Positions 1 through 7,899 of a stretch of 64,000 nt of DNA are shown here, piece after piece (within the stretch, counting starts at the first letter, position 1; each line of letters starts with the position of its first letter). Source of the stretch: Psychrobacter immobilis (lineage in GTDB: Bacteria; Pseudomonadota; Gammaproteobacteria; Pseudomonadales; Moraxellaceae); assembly GCA_904846145.1 (NCBI GenBank), contig CAJGZL010000001.1, positions 1,426,001 through 1,490,000 of the forward strand, in the 5' to 3' direction. Made by a program: the position numbers and the translations under genes. Below the pieces are notes generated by a model. It saw only the letters and a program-made list of their open reading frames with translations. It had not been told where the DNA came from and ran no database searches.

Positions 1-5
1 ATCAA

Positions 6-680
6 TTACTTCATAAAGCCATTATCAGCCAAAAAGTCTTCGGTAATATTGCTCTTAGAATCAGAGGCATTCATAGTACTTGTTTGCGCTTTAGTCAATA
101 ACCGCTCCAAGTAACGAGCAACTAGATCCACCTCAACATTAACCTTATCGCCAACCAGCCAATGCTGTGAGATGTTGGTCATCTTTGCTGTATGTGGAAT
201 GATATTAAGACAGACGATGTTATCGCGGACTAAATTTGTCGTCAGACTAATACCATCAAGGGTAATAGAGCCTTTAGTCGCCGTATAATGTGCCAGCTCA
301 TGCGGTACTTCAATCTCTATATAGATAGAGCGAGCGTCTTGTTGTAGCTTACTGACCACGCCTACCCCATCAACATGACCTGAAACGATATGACCACCGA
401 ACCGAGTAGTCGGTAGCATCGCTTTTTCTAAGTTTACTTTGTGACCTATTTTTAGATCTTGTAGTGCGGTACGTGCGATGGTTTCACGTGACACATCGAC
501 TGCATAATAATTACCACCTAGCTCTACTACCGTTAGGCATATGCCATTAGAGGCAATAGAATCCCCTAAAGAGACATCAGAGAAATCTAGCTCATCCGAC
601 TCTATAATCAGACGAATATCCCCACCAGTAGGTTGCATGGCTTTCACTTTGCCAACGCTTTCGATAATGCCAGTAAACAT
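6..680 (-). CDS. ribE: riboflavin synthase, alpha subunit
   Basis: Catalyses dismutation of two 6,7-dimethyl-8-ribityllumazines to riboflavin, the last step of the pathway, in the cytosol. The 224-residue protein starts with the family hallmark MFTGIIE and shows the two tandem lumazine-binding barrels: SIASNGICLT near residues 41-50 is echoed by GSITLDGISLTT in the second half, and SGHVDG (about 100-105) opens the second barrel. Length is normal for the family, with a slightly extended, polar C-terminus. It runs leftward like ribD but is separated from it by a 369-base gap full of DnaA and parS-like sites, so it probably has its own promoter. No FMN riboswitch was seen upstream. Identity is secure. 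Confidence 0.96.
   Translation of the reverse strand: MFTGIIESVGKVKAMQPTGGDIRLIIESDELDFSDVSLGDSIASNGICLTVVELGGNYYAVDVSRETIARTALQDLKIGHKVNLEKAMLPTTRFGGHIVSGHVDGVGVVSKLQQDARSIYIEIEVPHELAHYTATKGSITLDGISLTTNLVRDNIVCLNIIPHTAKMTNISQHWLVGDKVNVEVDLVARYLERLLTKAQTSTMNASDSKSNITEDFLADNGFMK
481..494. other. weak parS-like 14-mer inside ribE
   Basis: GTTTCACGTGACAC differs from the palindrome GTTTCACGTGAAAC at one position. It lies in ribE coding sequence, so it may be chance; it is listed because the perfect sites cluster nearby. Confidence 0.3.
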
Positions 681-756
681 AGAACCTCACTTTGTTATCT
701 TATTTATATTGCTAATTAAAATACCTATTCTTGCAGAAATTTTCAATGGTATAAGT

Positions 757-954
757 TGTGGATAAGTATAAGCTATTTATATAACTTCATAATAAAAAGG
801 TTGGTTTTCCAAACTTATCCACAGCAAGTATGCTTTTGTGAAAAAAATAAAATATAGCTATATATGTAGTAGACCCTTTGCGCTATAACGTTTTCGAGGT
901 TTAGGCAAGGACGTATTTATAAGTTTAGTTTCACATGAAACAAAGTTATACACA
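757..954. promoter_or_regulatory. DnaA-box cluster in ribE-ribD gap
   Basis: The 369-base gap between ribE and ribD (681-1049) has no gene. It holds perfect DnaA boxes (TTATCCACA or its complement) at 757-765 and 815-823 and a TTATACACA variant at 946-954, the last lying between two parS-like palindromes. The sequence around them is AT-rich. It must also carry the ribE promoter, which I could not place with confidence. A role as an outlying DnaA-binding site near oriC is an inference. Confidence 0.6.
928..941. other. parS-like site 1
   Basis: GTTTCACATGAAAC, one base from the palindromic parS core GTTTCACGTGAAAC; intergenic between ribE and ribD. ParB binding is inferred. Confidence 0.7.
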
Positions 955-968
955 GTTTCATGTGAAAC
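955..968. other. parS-like site 2
   Basis: GTTTCATGTGAAAC, the reverse complement of site 1, 13 bases after it, with a DnaA-box variant filling the space between. ParB binding is inferred. Confidence 0.7.
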
Positions 969-1049
969 TATCAAACACTTATCAATATCTAGTTATATTT
1001 CAATTTTAAACATTTATTTGGCAATGAACGATTTGACTAACCCAGTCGC

Positions 1050-2105
1050 TTAGAGTGCTGTCAGAGTAATCTTAATGTCTGATTCCATATGTTCAACGTT
1101 ACGATACTTAAACCGCAGCTGCTGAGCTAACGTCAAAGGATTGAAGTTAATCATAGCTTGCGCTTGCGACCCCAACAGACAAGGTGCTTGATAGACAATG
1201 AGTTCATCAACTAACTGCTGACTTAGAAAGCTACCTGCGACACTAGCACCTGCCTCAACTAAAACATCATAGCACTGATGCTCACTGACCAAGCGTTTTA
1301 GCAACATCGATAGATCATCATCGCGCCAATATAAGGTATCGGCTTGCTGACAGAGTTTATAAGATGACTTAGTACCATAAGCCAAACGCTCGCTTCTATC
1401 GAGTATCACAACCAGTGGCTGAGGAACCTTTTCTGCGTTTAGGCCTAATTGGGTTGAGCGTACATTTAGCTTAGGATTATCAGCAATAACCGTCTGACTG
1501 CCTGTAATAATAGCCGCACTTTTTGCTCGTAGCTTTTGCACATCCTCTCTTGCCGCTGTGCCAGTAATCCACTTCGACTCACCTGATGCCATTGCCGTAC
1601 GCCCATCAAGACTAGTGGCTATCTTTAAGCGTACATAAGGCATTTGTGTACGCATCGCCTTCAAAAAACCTTGATTTAAGGCTTCGGCTTGCTCAGTTAG
1701 CACCCCCACTCTCACAGTAATACCAGCCTGCTCTAATAACGCTACCCCGCGACCTGCTACTTGTGGATTAGGATCGAGTCCTGCGATGACCACCCCCTTG
1801 ATACCAGCCTTAATTAAAGCTTCCGCACAAGGCGGTGTACGCCCTGTATGACTGCATGGCTCCAAGGTAACGTAAGCGGTCGCGCCAGCTGCCCTATCTC
1901 CAGCGTCTTTAAGTGCAAAGACTTCAGCGTGTGGCAATCCTGCCTGTGGATGAAAGCCCTGACCCACAATTTGCTCTGCTTGTACGATAACACAGCCGAC
2001 TGCTGGATTAGGCCGTGTCGTATACATACCAAGCCGTGCCTGCTCTACGGCTAGCATCATAAAATAGTTATCTTGAGCGTTCTGAGCAGAATTGGTCGTT
2101 GACAT
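1050..2105 (-). CDS. ribD: bifunctional diaminohydroxyphosphoribosylaminopyrimidine deaminase / reductase
   Basis: Performs the second and third steps of riboflavin synthesis from GTP: deamination of the pyrimidine and NADPH-dependent reduction of the ribosyl side chain. The N-terminal zinc deaminase domain shows HAE at residues 59-61 and PCSHTGRTPPC at 83-93, the Zn ligands and proton shuttle. The rest of the 351 residues is the DHFR-like reductase (RLKIATSLDGRTAM, then a WITG segment). It lies 46 bases downstream of nrdR on the same strand, the common nrdR-ribD arrangement, so co-transcription is likely. Length is typical. Confidence 0.96.
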   Translation of the reverse strand: MSTTNSAQNAQDNYFMMLAVEQARLGMYTTRPNPAVGCVIVQAEQIVGQGFHPQAGLPHAEVFALKDAGDRAAGATAYVTLEPCSHTGRTPPCAEALIKAGIKGVVIAGLDPNPQVAGRGVALLEQAGITVRVGVLTEQAEALNQGFLKAMRTQMPYVRLKIATSLDGRTAMASGESKWITGTAAREDVQKLRAKSAAIITGSQTVIADNPKLNVRSTQLGLNAEKVPQPLVVILDRSERLAYGTKSSYKLCQQADTLYWRDDDLSMLLKRLVSEHQCYDVLVEAGASVAGSFLSQQLVDELIVYQAPCLLGSQAQAMINFNPLTLAQQLRFKYRNVEHMESDIKITLTAL

Positions 2106-2151
2106 AAGAGGATCACATTTAATAGAGGTTTAGCAGTGCAACTAGCAAAGA

Positions 2152-2619
2152 CTAGCCGTCGCTTTTATCATTAGGGCGAATATTGGCAATCTCTTGATGA
2201 AAAGCATCGATATCTTGAAAATCACGATAGACGCTAGCGAAACGCACATAAGCCACATCATCAAGTGATTTGAGCTCACTCATAATAATCTCTCCTAACA
2301 CCTTGCTATTGATTTCACGCTCGCCCATCTGTCGTACACGTTTTTCAATACGACTGATCATACCCTCCTGCTCATCGATAGTGATCGGTCGCTTTTGTAG
2401 CGGCAACAGAATAGAGCGGCGTAGTTTTTCATTATCATAAGGCTCAATTTTGCCACTAGACTTTATGATACGAGGCATAACTACCTCTACCATCTCAAAA
2501 GTTGTAAAGCGCTCTTGGCAACCATTACAGGATCTGCGGCGACGTACTTGCGCACCTTCTGCCGCTAAGCGTGAATCAATAACTTTAGTCTCTGAAGCGT
2601 TACAATAAGGACAGTGCAT
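2152..2619 (-). CDS. nrdR: transcriptional repressor NrdR
   Basis: ATP/dATP-sensing repressor of ribonucleotide reductase operons. The 155-residue protein has the N-terminal zinc ribbon (CPYC at 3-6, CNGC at 31-34) followed by RRRSC and RFTTFE, then the ATP-cone domain beginning around MPRIIKSSG. It is followed on the same strand by ribD and preceded by mnmE in the opposite sense of distance (36 bases from the mnmE stop), so it may be read from an mnmE transcript or its own promoter. No NrdR boxes are expected or seen at its own gene. Identity is secure. Confidence 0.96.
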   Translation of the reverse strand: MHCPYCNASETKVIDSRLAAEGAQVRRRRSCNGCQERFTTFEMVEVVMPRIIKSSGKIEPYDNEKLRRSILLPLQKRPITIDEQEGMISRIEKRVRQMGEREINSKVLGEIIMSELKSLDDVAYVRFASVYRDFQDIDAFHQEIANIRPNDKSDG

Positions 2620-2655
2620 ACTTTATTCCTAGTATTAGCTTTATACTAATCAAAA

Positions 2656-4113
2656 TTATTTACCAATGCAAAAGCTGCCAAATATTTTACCTAATAAGTC
2701 ATCGGCACTAAACTCACCAGTGATTTCGCCTAGGCTTAGTTGAGCTTGACGCAAGCTTTCTGCAACCAGCTCTCCTGCCTGAAATACTGTGAGCTGCTCA
2801 TGCGCCTCAAACAGATAATCAGTGGTACGTCTTAACGCATCTAAGTGACGAGTACGGGCAATAAGACTGTTTTCTGGCGGATGAAAGCCTACTTTGGCAC
2901 ACAAGGCTGCTGTTAAGTCCTCGATGCCAGCGCCTGTTTCACATGAAACATTGACTTGCTCATAGTCTTTATTATTAGCAGAATGAATAATCATAGAGCT
3001 TAGTGGCGCTGTAGTTTCTATCTTAGTTTGACTGATTAAATCACTTTTATTAGCGATAATTAGTAAGCGCTCAGGTTCAGGTAGCTTACCAAATAGCTGC
3101 TCGGCTAACTGCAGTGGCGTACTATCGCCTGCTATATCACGAGTGACATCATAGACTAGCAGTAGCATATCAGCTTGGGTAATAGCAGTATGTGCACGTG
3201 CGATACCGATACGCTCAACCGTATCCTCGGTATCACGTAAGCCTGCGGTATCAGTCAAATGTAAGGTCAAACCATTTAATACCACCGTCTCTTGTAACGT
3301 ATCGCGGGTCGTCCCTGCCACCTCAGTGACAATAGCGCGCTCTTGACCTGCTAAGCGATTGAGCAAACTTGACTTACCCGCATTCGGGCGCCCTGCAAGC
3401 ACCACATGGATACCATCACGCAGTAACTGTCCTTGCTTTGCAGTTGCTAATACTTGCTGTATTTGTGCCTGCACTTGCTCAAGCTTGCCTTGTATAACAC
3501 CATCTGATAAAAAGTCTACATCCTCTTCATCGGGAAAATCAATCGCCGCTTCGACATGTAGTCGAAGATGAATGAGTTGTTCTAATAGCTGATTGATCTT
3601 TTGCGAGAACTCACCACTTAACGAGCGAATAGCACTACTAGCCGCAGCAGCACTGGTAGCATCAATAGCGTCAGCGATCGCTTCGGCTTGCAGTAGATCT
3701 ATTTTATCATTGTCAAAAGCGCGATAAGAGAACTCACCAGCGCTTGCTTGCTTAGCGCCAAGCTCAAACGCTCGCGCTAATAGCTGATTCTGTAATATGA
3801 CACCGCCATGACCTTGTAGCTCAATCACATCCTCACCTGTAAAAGAATGCGGCGCTTTAAAATAAAGCACTAAGCCCTCGTCAATGACTGTACCATCAGC
3901 CTGATAAAAGCGACAAAAACTGGCGAGTCTTGGGGTAAATTCAGTCTTACCTGTCAGCAGACAAGCTATTGCATAAGCTTTCGATCCTGACAGACGGATA
4001 ATACCGACACCACCACGCCCAAGTGGCGTAGCGATAGCAGCAATCGTAGTAGACACAGATAAAACCGATGAATCAGTCGGTTTCGTAGTAATAGAATTCA
4101 CAACCACTCTCAA
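2656..4113 (-). CDS. mnmE: tRNA modification GTPase MnmE
   Basis: With MnmG it installs the aminomethyl-type group at C5 of wobble uridine in certain tRNAs. Seen: N-terminal formyl-THF-binding domain (TIAAIATPLGRGGVGIIRLSG), Walker A GRPNAGKSS at 241-249, DTAGLRDTED switch region, NKSD guanine-specificity motif, and the C-terminal CIGK whose Cys is the known catalytic-site residue. Length 485 is slightly above normal because of an N-terminal extension of about 20 residues; a later start is possible but no internal ATG fits. A parS-like palindrome is embedded in the codons for VSCET. A strong hairpin lies between yidC and this gene, so it is probably transcribed separately from yidC. Confidence 0.96.
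   Translation of the reverse strand: MRVVVNSITTKPTDSSVLSVSTTIAAIATPLGRGGVGIIRLSGSKAYAIACLLTGKTEFTPRLASFCRFYQADGTVIDEGLVLYFKAPHSFTGEDVIELQGHGGVILQNQLLARAFELGAKQASAGEFSYRAFDNDKIDLLQAEAIADAIDATSAAAASSAIRSLSGEFSQKINQLLEQLIHLRLHVEAAIDFPDEEDVDFLSDGVIQGKLEQVQAQIQQVLATAKQGQLLRDGIHVVLAGRPNAGKSSLLNRLAGQERAIVTEVAGTTRDTLQETVVLNGLTLHLTDTAGLRDTEDTVERIGIARAHTAITQADMLLLVYDVTRDIAGDSTPLQLAEQLFGKLPEPERLLIIANKSDLISQTKIETTAPLSSMIIHSANNKDYEQVNVSCETGAGIEDLTAALCAKVGFHPPENSLIARTRHLDALRRTTDYLFEAHEQLTVFQAGELVAESLRQAQLSLGEITGEFSADDLLGKIFGSFCIGK
2936..2949. other. parS-like site 3, inside mnmE
   Basis: GTTTCACATGAAAC, extended to 16 bases by flanking T and A, embedded in mnmE where it encodes VSCET on the minus strand. 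Confidence 0.65.
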
Positions 4114-4210
4114 TAGCTAAAACCACCATTATAGACGGCTAAGCTTAGACTAACAAAACAAACTTGAAACTGATCTATGATAACCATCACTTTGATTCAG
4201 TTCAGACATA

Positions 4211-4240
4211 AAAAAACCATCGCGATTGCGATGGTTTTTT
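4211..4240 (-). terminator. terminator of yidC
   Basis: A stem of about 12 bp (AAACCATCGC / GCGATGGTTT) with a four-base loop, A-rich on the left and T-rich on the right, so it can act in both directions. It lies 18 bases past the yidC stop on the minus strand. Confidence 0.85.
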
Positions 4241-4257
4241 ATTTTCGATCAGCTCAT

Positions 4258-5946
4258 CTAGCCCTCTAAAACTTTAACAGTACGATGCTTTTGCTCAGTT
4301 TCAACCTTTTTATTGATCAGGTACTGTTGAGTCATACTGAACAAGTTGTTCACAGTCCAATACAGTACTAAACCTGCTGGGAAGAACAGCATAAAAGCGG
4401 TGAAAATAATAGGCAAAAACTTCATAACTTTTGCTTGCATAGGATCTGTAGGCTGCGGATTTAGCTGCTGCTGGATAAACATTGAAGCACCCATCAATAG
4501 CGGCAAGATAAACCAAGGATCCATGGCTGATAAGTCGTTAATCCATAATATCCAAGGCGCATGACGCAGCTCGACACTTTCAACCAATACCCAATACAAG
4601 GCTAAGAAAATAGGCATCTGCATCAATATAGGCAGACAACCTGCCATAGGATTAACTTTCTCTTCTTTGTAAATCCCCATCATTGCTTGCGACATTTTCA
4701 TCCGATCATCGCCATGCTCTTCTTTAAGCGCAGCCAGTCGTGGAGCAATAGCACGCATTTTTGCCATTGAATAGTAGCTCTTATTAGAGAACCACATCAG
4801 CGCAATCTTAACCAATATCGTCAATAGGATAATAGACCAACCCCAGTTGCCGATCACTTTATGAATACCATCTAGAATTGCAAATAATATCTTAGAGATA
4901 GGCCAGAGCAGACCGTAATCAACGGTTTGATTGAGACCAACTGCTACGTCTTTAAGCTCAGACTGTACCTTGGGACCTGCATATAGCGTCGCAGACAAAG
5001 TCGCCTGTTTATTTGCGGCTATATTAATCGGCTGACTATTAAAACCAATAAAGTACTCGTCAGCGGTTTCACGGCTAAAGAAGTTACCTGTAAAGTTTTC
5101 AGGCGTCCATGCTGACACAAAGTAATGCTGCACAATACCAACCCAGCCACTATCGCTAGTCGTTGTAGCCAGCTCACCATCGCCAAAGTCATTAAACTTA
5201 AGCTTATTATAAGGATCATCTGGCGTACCCCAAGCACCGCCTAGATAGGTTGCCATACTGAGCGCACCCTTATCAGACATACCAGGATCTTTACTAGCAT
5301 CACGTTTTAGCTGTGCAAATAATTGCCCTTGCCATGGACTTGCTGACTGGTTTTGAATCTGGTAGCTGACATCAATAGGGTACTTATCATGAGTAAAGGT
5401 AAAGGTCTTAGTGATCGTCACCCCATCTTTTTGATAAGTAAGCGGTACTGCTAGAGTCTGCTGACCCTCAGTCATCGTATAGCTGTTAGCACTATGACTG
5501 TAGTTAGCTCGACCATCAGCGGTATCAATACCATCAACACCAATCAATCCTGACTGCGCAACATAAACACGATTACTATCATTTTCTAGTAGCACAAAAG
5601 GCTGATCGCTATCGAGCGTCGCGTTATATTGCTTAAGCGCTGCATAAACGATATCCCCTCCTTCTGGATTGATCTTGATATCGTAACGGTTGGTTGTCAC
5701 GGTAATCAAACTAGTATCTGTAGCTGGCGTTGCTACTGCGTTGTTGTTAGCAGTAGGCAGCGTTTGCACTGGAATATCACCAGCCGCACCAGTGGTCGAT
5801 GGAATATCAGACCCTACCGAAGTTGCCGTATTAGGGACAGCCTCTACAGGTGTGGCATCAGAATAATCATCTCGCCATGCCAAAATCAGCAGATAAGCGG
5901 TAATTAGCATCGCGATGATGATCATTACCCGAAGTATCTTTTGCAT
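4258..5946 (-). CDS. yidC: membrane protein insertase YidC
   Basis: Inserts and folds inner-membrane proteins with or without SecYEG. The 562-residue protein has the gammaproteobacterial layout: an N-terminal signal-anchor (about 5-23), a low-complexity Thr/Ala/Pro linker, the large periplasmic beta domain (about 80-330), then the conserved helices from GWSIILLTILVK onward, with the cytosolic coiled hairpin (MAKMRAIAPRLAALKEEHGDD) and the motif NPMAGCLPILMQMPIFLALYW. A charged tail ends the protein. Its upstream neighbour is yidD, but 294 bases rich in DnaA boxes separate them, unusual because yidD and yidC are normally nearly adjacent. Identity is secure. Confidence 0.97.
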   Translation of the reverse strand: MQKILRVMIIIAMLITAYLLILAWRDDYSDATPVEAVPNTATSVGSDIPSTTGAAGDIPVQTLPTANNNAVATPATDTSLITVTTNRYDIKINPEGGDIVYAALKQYNATLDSDQPFVLLENDSNRVYVAQSGLIGVDGIDTADGRANYSHSANSYTMTEGQQTLAVPLTYQKDGVTITKTFTFTHDKYPIDVSYQIQNQSASPWQGQLFAQLKRDASKDPGMSDKGALSMATYLGGAWGTPDDPYNKLKFNDFGDGELATTTSDSGWVGIVQHYFVSAWTPENFTGNFFSRETADEYFIGFNSQPINIAANKQATLSATLYAGPKVQSELKDVAVGLNQTVDYGLLWPISKILFAILDGIHKVIGNWGWSIILLTILVKIALMWFSNKSYYSMAKMRAIAPRLAALKEEHGDDRMKMSQAMMGIYKEEKVNPMAGCLPILMQMPIFLALYWVLVESVELRHAPWILWINDLSAMDPWFILPLLMGASMFIQQQLNPQPTDPMQAKVMKFLPIIFTAFMLFFPAGLVLYWTVNNLFSMTQQYLINKKVETEQKHRTVKVLEG

Positions 5947-5999
5947 AAACCTTTCCTAGATTAAAAAATTAGGGCATAAAAATAGGGTATTGATCAGAG

Positions 6000-6228
6000 T
6001 TACCCACAAGTTATCCACAGAACCAGCAGTTATTTGCATAAAATGTGCATTATTTTACTAAAAATAAACCCTAAATGATACCAACAGTGTGGATAAGTTG
6101 TGGATAACTCTAATTCAATGAGGATAACCTCAGTAAACTATGATTGGTCCCTTTAAAACAAGGGCAGATTGTGGATAAGCTGAAATGTAGATAATCAACT
6201 TGTGGATAACTCTTGTTAGTTATCCACA
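6000..6228. promoter_or_regulatory. dense DnaA-box cluster in yidC-yidD gap
   Basis: The 294-base gap between yidC and yidD contains six perfect DnaA boxes: TTATCCACA at 6011-6019 and 6220-6228, and its complement TGTGGATAA at 6088-6096, 6099-6107, 6170-6178 and 6201-6209. A variant TTACCCACA lies at 6000-6008. Spacing of the pair at 6088/6099 is 11 bases, about one helical turn. This is more perfect boxes than in the canonical rpmH-dnaA gap. The yidC promoter must also lie here. Whether it is part of a bipartite origin, a DnaA-titration site or autoregulation is unknown. Confidence 0.75.
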
Positions 6229-6240
6229 TGCTCCTTGATA

Positions 6241-6663
6241 CTAGCGCATCAAGTCGTTCAGACGTGCCACGTAACTGCTATCGTCACGGTAAACACTGCT
6301 ATAAGTGCGTTTATTAAGCCTACTGCTTTTCAATGGTTCTATTTTCAGAGATATATTTATATCACTACTGTTCATATCATCAATGGTTGAAACAAATTTA
6401 TAGTAATAATGATTTAAAGGTAGGGGAACAAAATCAACCCCGTGTCCACCCCATGGCTGGCAACGAGACAGGCGTTTTAATAGTAACCAGCTACCTGATC
6501 TAACCCCATGCCATGCTAACGCCTGTTTACCATAACTTGAACAGGTTGGGTAATAACGACAACGTGCAGGTAATAATGGGCTTATTATTCTTTGATAAAA
6601 ATTAATGAATGAAATAATAAATAGATAAACATATCTATTTATTATTTTTGTAGTTTTTAACAT
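6241..6663 (-). CDS. yidD: membrane protein insertion efficiency factor YidD
   Basis: Small membrane-associated protein that aids YidC-dependent insertion. Core motifs are clear: [32 protein letters not shown] and [10 protein letters not shown]. The family is usually about 70-100 residues; this one has 140, with a C-terminal extension of roughly 50 polar residues ([10 protein letters not shown] onward) lacking recognisable motifs. It starts 11 bases after the rnpA stop, so rnpA-yidD are one unit. The extension runs into the DnaA-box gap but does not overlap the boxes. Confidence 0.93.
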   Translation of the reverse strand: MLKTTKIINRYVYLFIISFINFYQRIISPLLPARCRYYPTCSSYGKQALAWHGVRSGSWLLLKRLSRCQPWGGHGVDFVPLPLNHYYYKFVSTIDDMNSSDINISLKIEPLKSSRLNKRTYSSVYRDDSSYVARLNDLMR

Positions 6664-6674
6664 TCTATTTTTTT

Positions 6675-7034
6675 CTATTTTTTAAAAATATTATTTATCT
6701 CTATTATTAAATTTTTACTGTTTAATTCATCAATAGATTTTTTAACTATAAAAACAATATCTTTATTTTCTAACCTATAGCTTTGCAAGCGAAAGTTTTC
6801 ACGAATCTGACGTTTAATTAAATTTCGTTTTACGGCAGTAGGTACTTTACGTTTCGTTATCGCCATGCCTATACGCGGTTTTTCACTGTCATTACTACGC
6901 ACAAACGCCATCAAATGAGTCTGATGTAGTTTTCGTTCAGGCGCATCAAATACCTCTTTGAACGCAGTTGGCGTGAGCAGACGCTGCTCCTTTGTGAATG
7001 TCGCAGTAGTTACAGCTGATACAGGATTTGACAT
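6675..7034 (-). CDS. rnpA: ribonuclease P protein component
   Basis: Protein subunit of RNase P, which trims tRNA 5' ends. The conserved block is present: [15 protein letters not shown] at the N-terminus and the RNR-type motif [14 protein letters not shown] with the preceding [15 protein letters not shown] chose the start at 7034 (MSNPVSAV) because the family begins near that point; an in-frame ATG at 7064 would add ten residues. It lies between rpmH and yidD in the standard order, but a hairpin with a T-run separates it from rpmH. Its A/T-rich 3' end is typical. Confidence 0.94.
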   Translation of the reverse strand: MSNPVSAVTTATFTKEQRLLTPTAFKEVFDAPERKLHQTHLMAFVRSNDSEKPRIGMAITKRKVPTAVKRNLIKRQIRENFRLQSYRLENKDIVFIVKKSIDELNSKNLIIEINNIFKK

Positions 7035-7070
7035 AGTACAACTCAAAATAGAAGCATAAAACATAGCGAC

Positions 7071-7097
7071 AAAAAAAGCGCCAATAAGGGCGCTTTT
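7071..7097 (-). terminator. hairpin between rpmH and rnpA
   Basis: AAAGCGCC / GGGCGCTTT stem with a short loop and, on the minus strand, seven T residues. It lies between rpmH and rnpA, so it may terminate or attenuate the rpmH transcript before rnpA. Confidence 0.75.
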
Positions 7098-7157
7098 AAT
7101 ATAGGGCTACGGCTAAGTATAGACCAATCATTACACAATACTAAATAATTAATAGAA

Positions 7158-7292
7158 TTATACAGTAAGGCGATGACGACCTTTGGCACGGCGACGAGCT
7201 AATACTTGACGGCCTTTTTTTGTTGCCATACGAGCACGGAAACCGTGAGTACGTTTGCGTTTAATCACGCTTGGTTGGAATGTACGTTTCAT
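7158..7292 (-). CDS. rpmH: 50S ribosomal protein L34
   Basis: The 44-residue product reads [17 protein letters not shown], continues [21 protein letters not shown] and ends RHRLTV, the near-invariant L34 sequence rich in Arg and Lys. It is too short for most ORF filters. The upstream minus-strand sequence has a GTGAG ribosome-binding site just before the ATG. It sits in its usual place, divergent from dnaA across the origin. Confidence 0.98.
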   Translation of the reverse strand: MKRTFQPSVIKRKRTHGFRARMATKKGRQVLARRRAKGRHRLTV

Positions 7293-7439
7293 AACTCACC
7301 TATCAAAATAATGGACTAAATTCGCAATAATGCAGGATTATATCATCAGATGAAATATAGGTCAATAAACTAATTTATAGTTTTACTAAAAATCCAAAAC
7401 CTAGTAAGAAAGCGACTCTCATTAGTTTAATAACCTGTC

Positions 7440-7760
7440 ACAGAATTTTATATATAATTTGACTAGTTTAAAAAGTTATCCACAGAAATTATCGAATCCT
7501 ATAATAATTAAAGATTAATATATATTAGTATTGTTATTATTGGCACCCCTATTTTCTGAGGATAAGTGGAGATTCTCCTTTTTTATCAAAAGACTAGACT
7601 ATGGATAACTCTGTGGGCAACCTGTGGACGAAATGGGGGTAACTCACCAATATTAGTTATCCCCAAAACTATCCACAGAGTTATCCCCAAAAAACAGGAT
7701 GTTATCCACAGGTTGTTTGTGTTAGATTAGCATCCTACTCAGACAGCAATTTTCGATATT
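7440..7760. other. oriC: replication origin oriC (putative)
   Basis: The 607-base rpmH-dnaA gap (7293-7899) has no gene. It holds perfect DnaA boxes at 7476-7484 and 7702-7710 and several near-consensus ones between (TGTGGGCAA at 7612-7620, CTATCCACA ending near 7677, TTATCCCCA near 7657 and 7681). A strongly AT-rich stretch at about 7500-7545 (ATAATAATTAAAG...TTATTATTGG) is a good candidate unwinding element. Position next to dnaA and box content match chromosomal origins of gammaproteobacteria other than the enterics. The dnaA promoter lies in the same gap; I could not place it exactly. Confidence 0.85.
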
Positions 7761-7899
7761 GTTGTGTGCAATAATTCTCAGTATAAGATTTTAGAAATTT
7801 ATATTGAAAAGGGTTAAGGATATGAGCTAATAGTGATATCTCATAGCAGTATTCGATAATAATCAATAATAAAATTAAATATTAAGGTCAGTATTTTTC

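Noticed and set aside
681..1049. FMN riboswitch upstream of ribE or ribD
   Set aside because: None of the conserved FMN-aptamer segments was found; the gap is explained by DnaA and parS-like sites.
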